This document shows positions 61,758-64,000 of a stretch of 64,000 bases of DNA, in pieces. Source of the stretch: Enterocloster alcoholdehydrogenati (GTDB lineage Bacteria; Bacillota; Clostridia; Lachnospirales; Lachnospiraceae); the NCBI RefSeq assembly GCF_013282095.1, contig NZ_BLTJ01000002.1, forward strand, positions 307,960 to 371,959, in the 5' to 3' direction. How positions within the stretch are numbered: position 1 is the stretch's first letter; every line of letters begins with the position of its first letter. The notes beneath the pieces were generated by a model. The model was not told where the DNA came from. It saw only the letters and a program-made list of their open reading frames with translations, and did not search any database. The translations under genes were made by a program, and so were the position numbers.

Positions 61758-62915
61758 TTACAAGCACTGATTGAGAATGTTGATAACATCTTCCTTTTCC
61801 ATTGGAATCCATGTATAACGGAGTCCTTCTGTCTCTACACCATGTTCCGCCATTTCCTCAAATTTGCTGCTGTCAATTCCAAGCTCTGTCAAGGTTGAGG
61901 GAATTCCAAGGCTCTTAAAGAAATCTTCCAGTTCCCCGATCATGGCCTCCGCCGCTTGACGGTCATCTTCTTCTGTGATCCCCCACACAGCCCTTCCTAA
62001 ATGTGCAAATCTCTTTTCTGTTTTCTCGGACAGGATATAGCGCATCCAGCGAGGCGTAATAATTGCCAAACCAACACCGTGGGTTGTATTAAAGGTGCCG
62101 GACAGTTCGTGCTCAATACCGTGGCAGCTAAAGGCTACCAGCTGATTGCCATTGCACAGCGTTGCATTATCTGCAATCGTACCTGCCCACATAAGCTGTG
62201 CGCGTGCCTCATAATTATCCGGTTCCTGAACTGCAATCGGTGCGTAATGGATAACCGTTTTCATAACGCTCTCCACCAAAAGATCACTTAAAAATGTGGA
62301 TTCCGGTACAAAATACTGCTCCATCAAGTGTGAGAGTATATCTGCGGAGCCTGCCGCCGCCTGATTTGCCGGAACAGTAAAAGTATTTACCGGGTCCATA
62401 ATCGCGTGCTTCGGATAGAGTAGAGGACTGAACAGTGACAGCTTCTCACCTGTTTCCGGGTTACGAATCACCGCCCCTGCATCAGCTTCACTTCCGGTAG
62501 CGGCAATCGTCGGAATTGCAATAATTGGCAATGCCTCTTTGATTTCCGCATGGCTTGTTATCATTTCCCAGGGATCGCCATCATAGAAGCATCCTGCTGC
62601 AATCGCCTTTGAACAGTCAATGACACTGCCGCCGCCAACTGCCAAGATGACATTCACCTGATGCTCTCTGCAAATGCGAATACCCTCTCGCACACTGTCG
62701 ATCAGAGGATTCGAAGCGATACCGGAAACTTCATAAATTTCCCAGCCAGAAAGCAGTTCCTTGATTTTATCGTAAAGCCCCGTCTTTTTCATGCTGCTGC
62801 CACCATAAGTCAAAAGAACATTTTTCCCATAGGCTCCTACGATTTCCGGCAGATGTTCCATCTGGCCCTTTCCGAATAAAATATTAGTTGGAATACAGAA
62901 TTGAAAATTTTGCAT
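61758..62915 (-). CDS. Iron-containing alcohol dehydrogenase (butanol dehydrogenase type)
   Basis: This 385-residue group III alcohol dehydrogenase has the NAD(P)-binding VILAVGGGSVIDCSKAIA and the substrate/metal region TIAATGSEADAGAV. The metal ligands are Asp in GSADILSHLMEQYF, and the later His residues in FSCHGIEHELSGTFNTTHG. It resembles BdhA/YqhD-like enzymes that reduce aldehydes such as butyraldehyde. It has an AAGGAGGAA ribosome-binding site. It lies 44 bp downstream of a second, interrupted paralogue. Confidence 0.92.
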   Translation of the reverse strand: MQNFQFCIPTNILFGKGQMEHLPEIVGAYGKNVLLTYGGSSMKKTGLYDKIKELLSGWEIYEVSGIASNPLIDSVREGIRICREHQVNVILAVGGGSVIDCSKAIAAGCFYDGDPWEMITSHAEIKEALPIIAIPTIAATGSEADAGAVIRNPETGEKLSLFSPLLYPKHAIMDPVNTFTVPANQAAAGSADILSHLMEQYFVPESTFLSDLLVESVMKTVIHYAPIAVQEPDNYEARAQLMWAGTIADNATLCNGNQLVAFSCHGIEHELSGTFNTTHGVGLAIITPRWMRYILSEKTEKRFAHLGRAVWGITEEDDRQAAEAMIGELEDFFKSLGIPSTLTELGIDSSKFEEMAEHGVETEGLRYTWIPMEKEDVINILNQCL

Positions 62916-62959
62916 ATAATTTTTCCTCCTTAATTGTTATTTTCTAATCGTTTTTAATA

Positions 62960-63729
62960 TCATCGAATCCCTTCTATGGCCTCCAGTAAAATTTCCTCAA
63001 TTTTCTCTGGGGTAAATTCCATGTACTGAGACGGCATCTCTCCATATTCCCGGATCAACTCCCGCAGGCGGTTCAAATTCAGCGGTTTCTCAACCAGCTC
63101 ATTATAACAGACAGCAATTCCCAGCTTTCTGTAAATATCGAAAATGGCATCCAGACCTTCCTTCAAAAATTCCCCTGCGGTCTTTCCTTTTCGACTTACC
63201 CCAAATACATTCTCAAAATAAGAGGTAAAGACCGGATGATCCCGGTAGATATGTTTAAGCCAGTAGGGGAACATAACGGTAATTGCCTTGGAGTAGCCGA
63301 TACCATAGTATGTCTGCATCAACCCTTCCAGTGGAATCAGTGTCCAGTCATATCCTTTTCCCAATCCAAAAATCCCAGTGGAATTAAGGGCGCTTGCCAG
63401 CATCAGATTTTTATATGCCTCCTGCTGATTTGTCTGTTTCATGCAGCTTTCCAAATTGAGAAGTAAAGACTTTATTATGGCCTCTGACACAGATTCCGCC
63501 ATCTCGGAGCTTTCCAGGCTTAAATAACCGGTAGAAATCTGCGCTACTGAAGTCATCGTGCCATAGACAAGGATCTCCTTTGGAACAGAAGCTACGTATC
63601 GAGGATTCAGCCATGCAAACGTAGGATAAATACCGGACAAGCCCATATGAACGTGAGTTTCGTCATCATCAATCTGAGCCGAGCCGTCCATCTCGGATCC
63701 AGACGAAGGATAGGTAACAATGATATGGT
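62960..63729 (-). pseudogene. Iron-containing alcohol dehydrogenase, 5' end lost to an IS3-family insertion
   Basis: The frame encodes the C-terminal two thirds of an iron-containing alcohol dehydrogenase. It starts within the loop that follows the NAD-binding glycines (VTYPSSGSEMDGSAQI) and continues through AYKNLMLASALNSTGIFGLG and the His-bearing C-terminal helices to the stop. The family N-terminus (about 140 residues with the GGGS motif) is missing. Upstream of about 63729 the sequence is insertion element. Any product would lack the cofactor site, so this is a pseudogene. It is a paralogue of the intact gene downstream. Confidence 0.85.
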
Positions 63730-64000
63730 ATAAAAAAAGTTGACAGCTTGTTCTCAAGGATTTCATAATAAAATCAAGAGAACAAGGAGGTATTCAAAGT
63801 GGCACATAAATATGACCAGGAATACAAAGTACAGGCAGTAAAACTTGCCAAAGAAATTGGTGGCACTAAAGCCGCGAAAGAATTAGGAATCCCTGAAGGA
63901 ACCATCCACACATGGTTAAAAGCCGTAAGAAACGGTAAACTGGATATCGGGGAAGGTTCCCATACCCCTGCCAGTGCAATGAGTCTTTCAGAAGAAATTA
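63730..64000 (+). mobile_element. IS3-family insertion sequence, left end (continues beyond the window)
   Basis: The element begins near 63730, where alcohol-dehydrogenase coding sequence ends. It carries an OrfA-type transposase gene reading rightwards from 63799. A short leader with an imperfect inverted repeat (CTTGTTCTC near 63749 and GAGAACAAG near 63778) precedes the gene. The exact terminal repeat and target duplication cannot be defined without the right end. Confidence 0.8.
63799..64000 (+). CDS. IS3-family transposase OrfA, partial at right edge
   Basis: GTG at 63799 follows AACAAGGAGG. The 67 visible residues open with AHKYDQEYKVQAVKLAKEIG and contain the helix-turn-helix TKAAKELGIPEGTIHTWLKA, typical of IS3 OrfA (Tnp_1 HTH). 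The gene is truncated by the window edge. In this family a frameshift joins OrfA to the DDE-type OrfB. Confidence 0.88.
   Translation, partial: MAHKYDQEYKVQAVKLAKEIGGTKAAKELGIPEGTIHTWLKAVRNGKLDIGEGSHTPASAMSLSEEI

Overview
The window looks like chromosome of a spore-forming, Gram-positive anaerobe of the Clostridia, most likely a Lachnospiraceae (Clostridium cluster XIVa) relative. The reasons are a division/cell-wall cluster running into spoIIGA-sigE, a group B type [FeFe] hydrogenase, Shine-Dalgarno sequences close to AAGGAGG, and a moderate G+C content. Genus and species cannot be told from the sequence. Almost every gene up to 51 kb is on the minus strand.

Layout in ascending coordinates (minus-strand operons read right to left). 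1-430: start of a gene off the left edge and an AraC-type regulator remnant. 431-1414: NYN/OST-HTH RNA-binding nuclease-like protein. 1.5-17 kb: division and cell-wall cluster in transcription order mraZ, rsmH, ftsL, two class B PBPs, mraY, murD, ftsW, murA, ftsQ, ftsZ, then spoIIGA-sigE with its own Spo0A-type promoter. mraZ is preceded by a textbook MraZ box array. 17.3-24.6 kb: lgt, a uridine-kinase-like nucleoside kinase, Nif3, trmK, dnaG, dgt. 24.7-32.3 kb: a yiaK-yiaL pair under LacI-type operators, the LacI regulator, a heterodimeric ABC exporter, a YihY membrane protein and acylphosphatase. 32.4-35.4 kb: a D-2-hydroxyacid dehydrogenase, a decayed gene and an [FeFe] hydrogenase. 35.5-44.7 kb: a Kdp potassium-uptake operon whose sensor KdpD is divided between two proteins, led by two very small membrane proteins, with a third under similar direct repeats. 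44.8-51.3 kb: metA, ligA, an RluF-type pseudouridine synthase, queA, an anchored protein and tRNA-Arg(CCG). 51.4-56 kb: a DUF5688 protein, a secreted cell-wall-binding-repeat protein and uvrB.

56-64 kb is accessory DNA. Next to the uvrB start lies an unusual block of interleaved inverted repeats. It is followed by two tandem tyrosine recombinases, an excisionase-like HTH protein, decayed small reading frames, a sigma-like protein, an XRE regulator and a winged-helix protein. This resembles the recombination/regulation end of an integrative element with no conjugation genes in view. Two iron-containing alcohol dehydrogenases follow. The second is cut short by an IS3-family element that runs off the right edge.

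The most interesting signals are: (i) the split KdpD, in which both halves keep a c-di-AMP-type motif; (ii) the 11-bp-period direct repeats shared by the kdp promoter and a separate 64-residue membrane-protein gene; (iii) the A-B-A'-B' repeat block beside the tandem recombinases; and (iv) the spoIIG promoter with a 22-bp spacer and 0A boxes.
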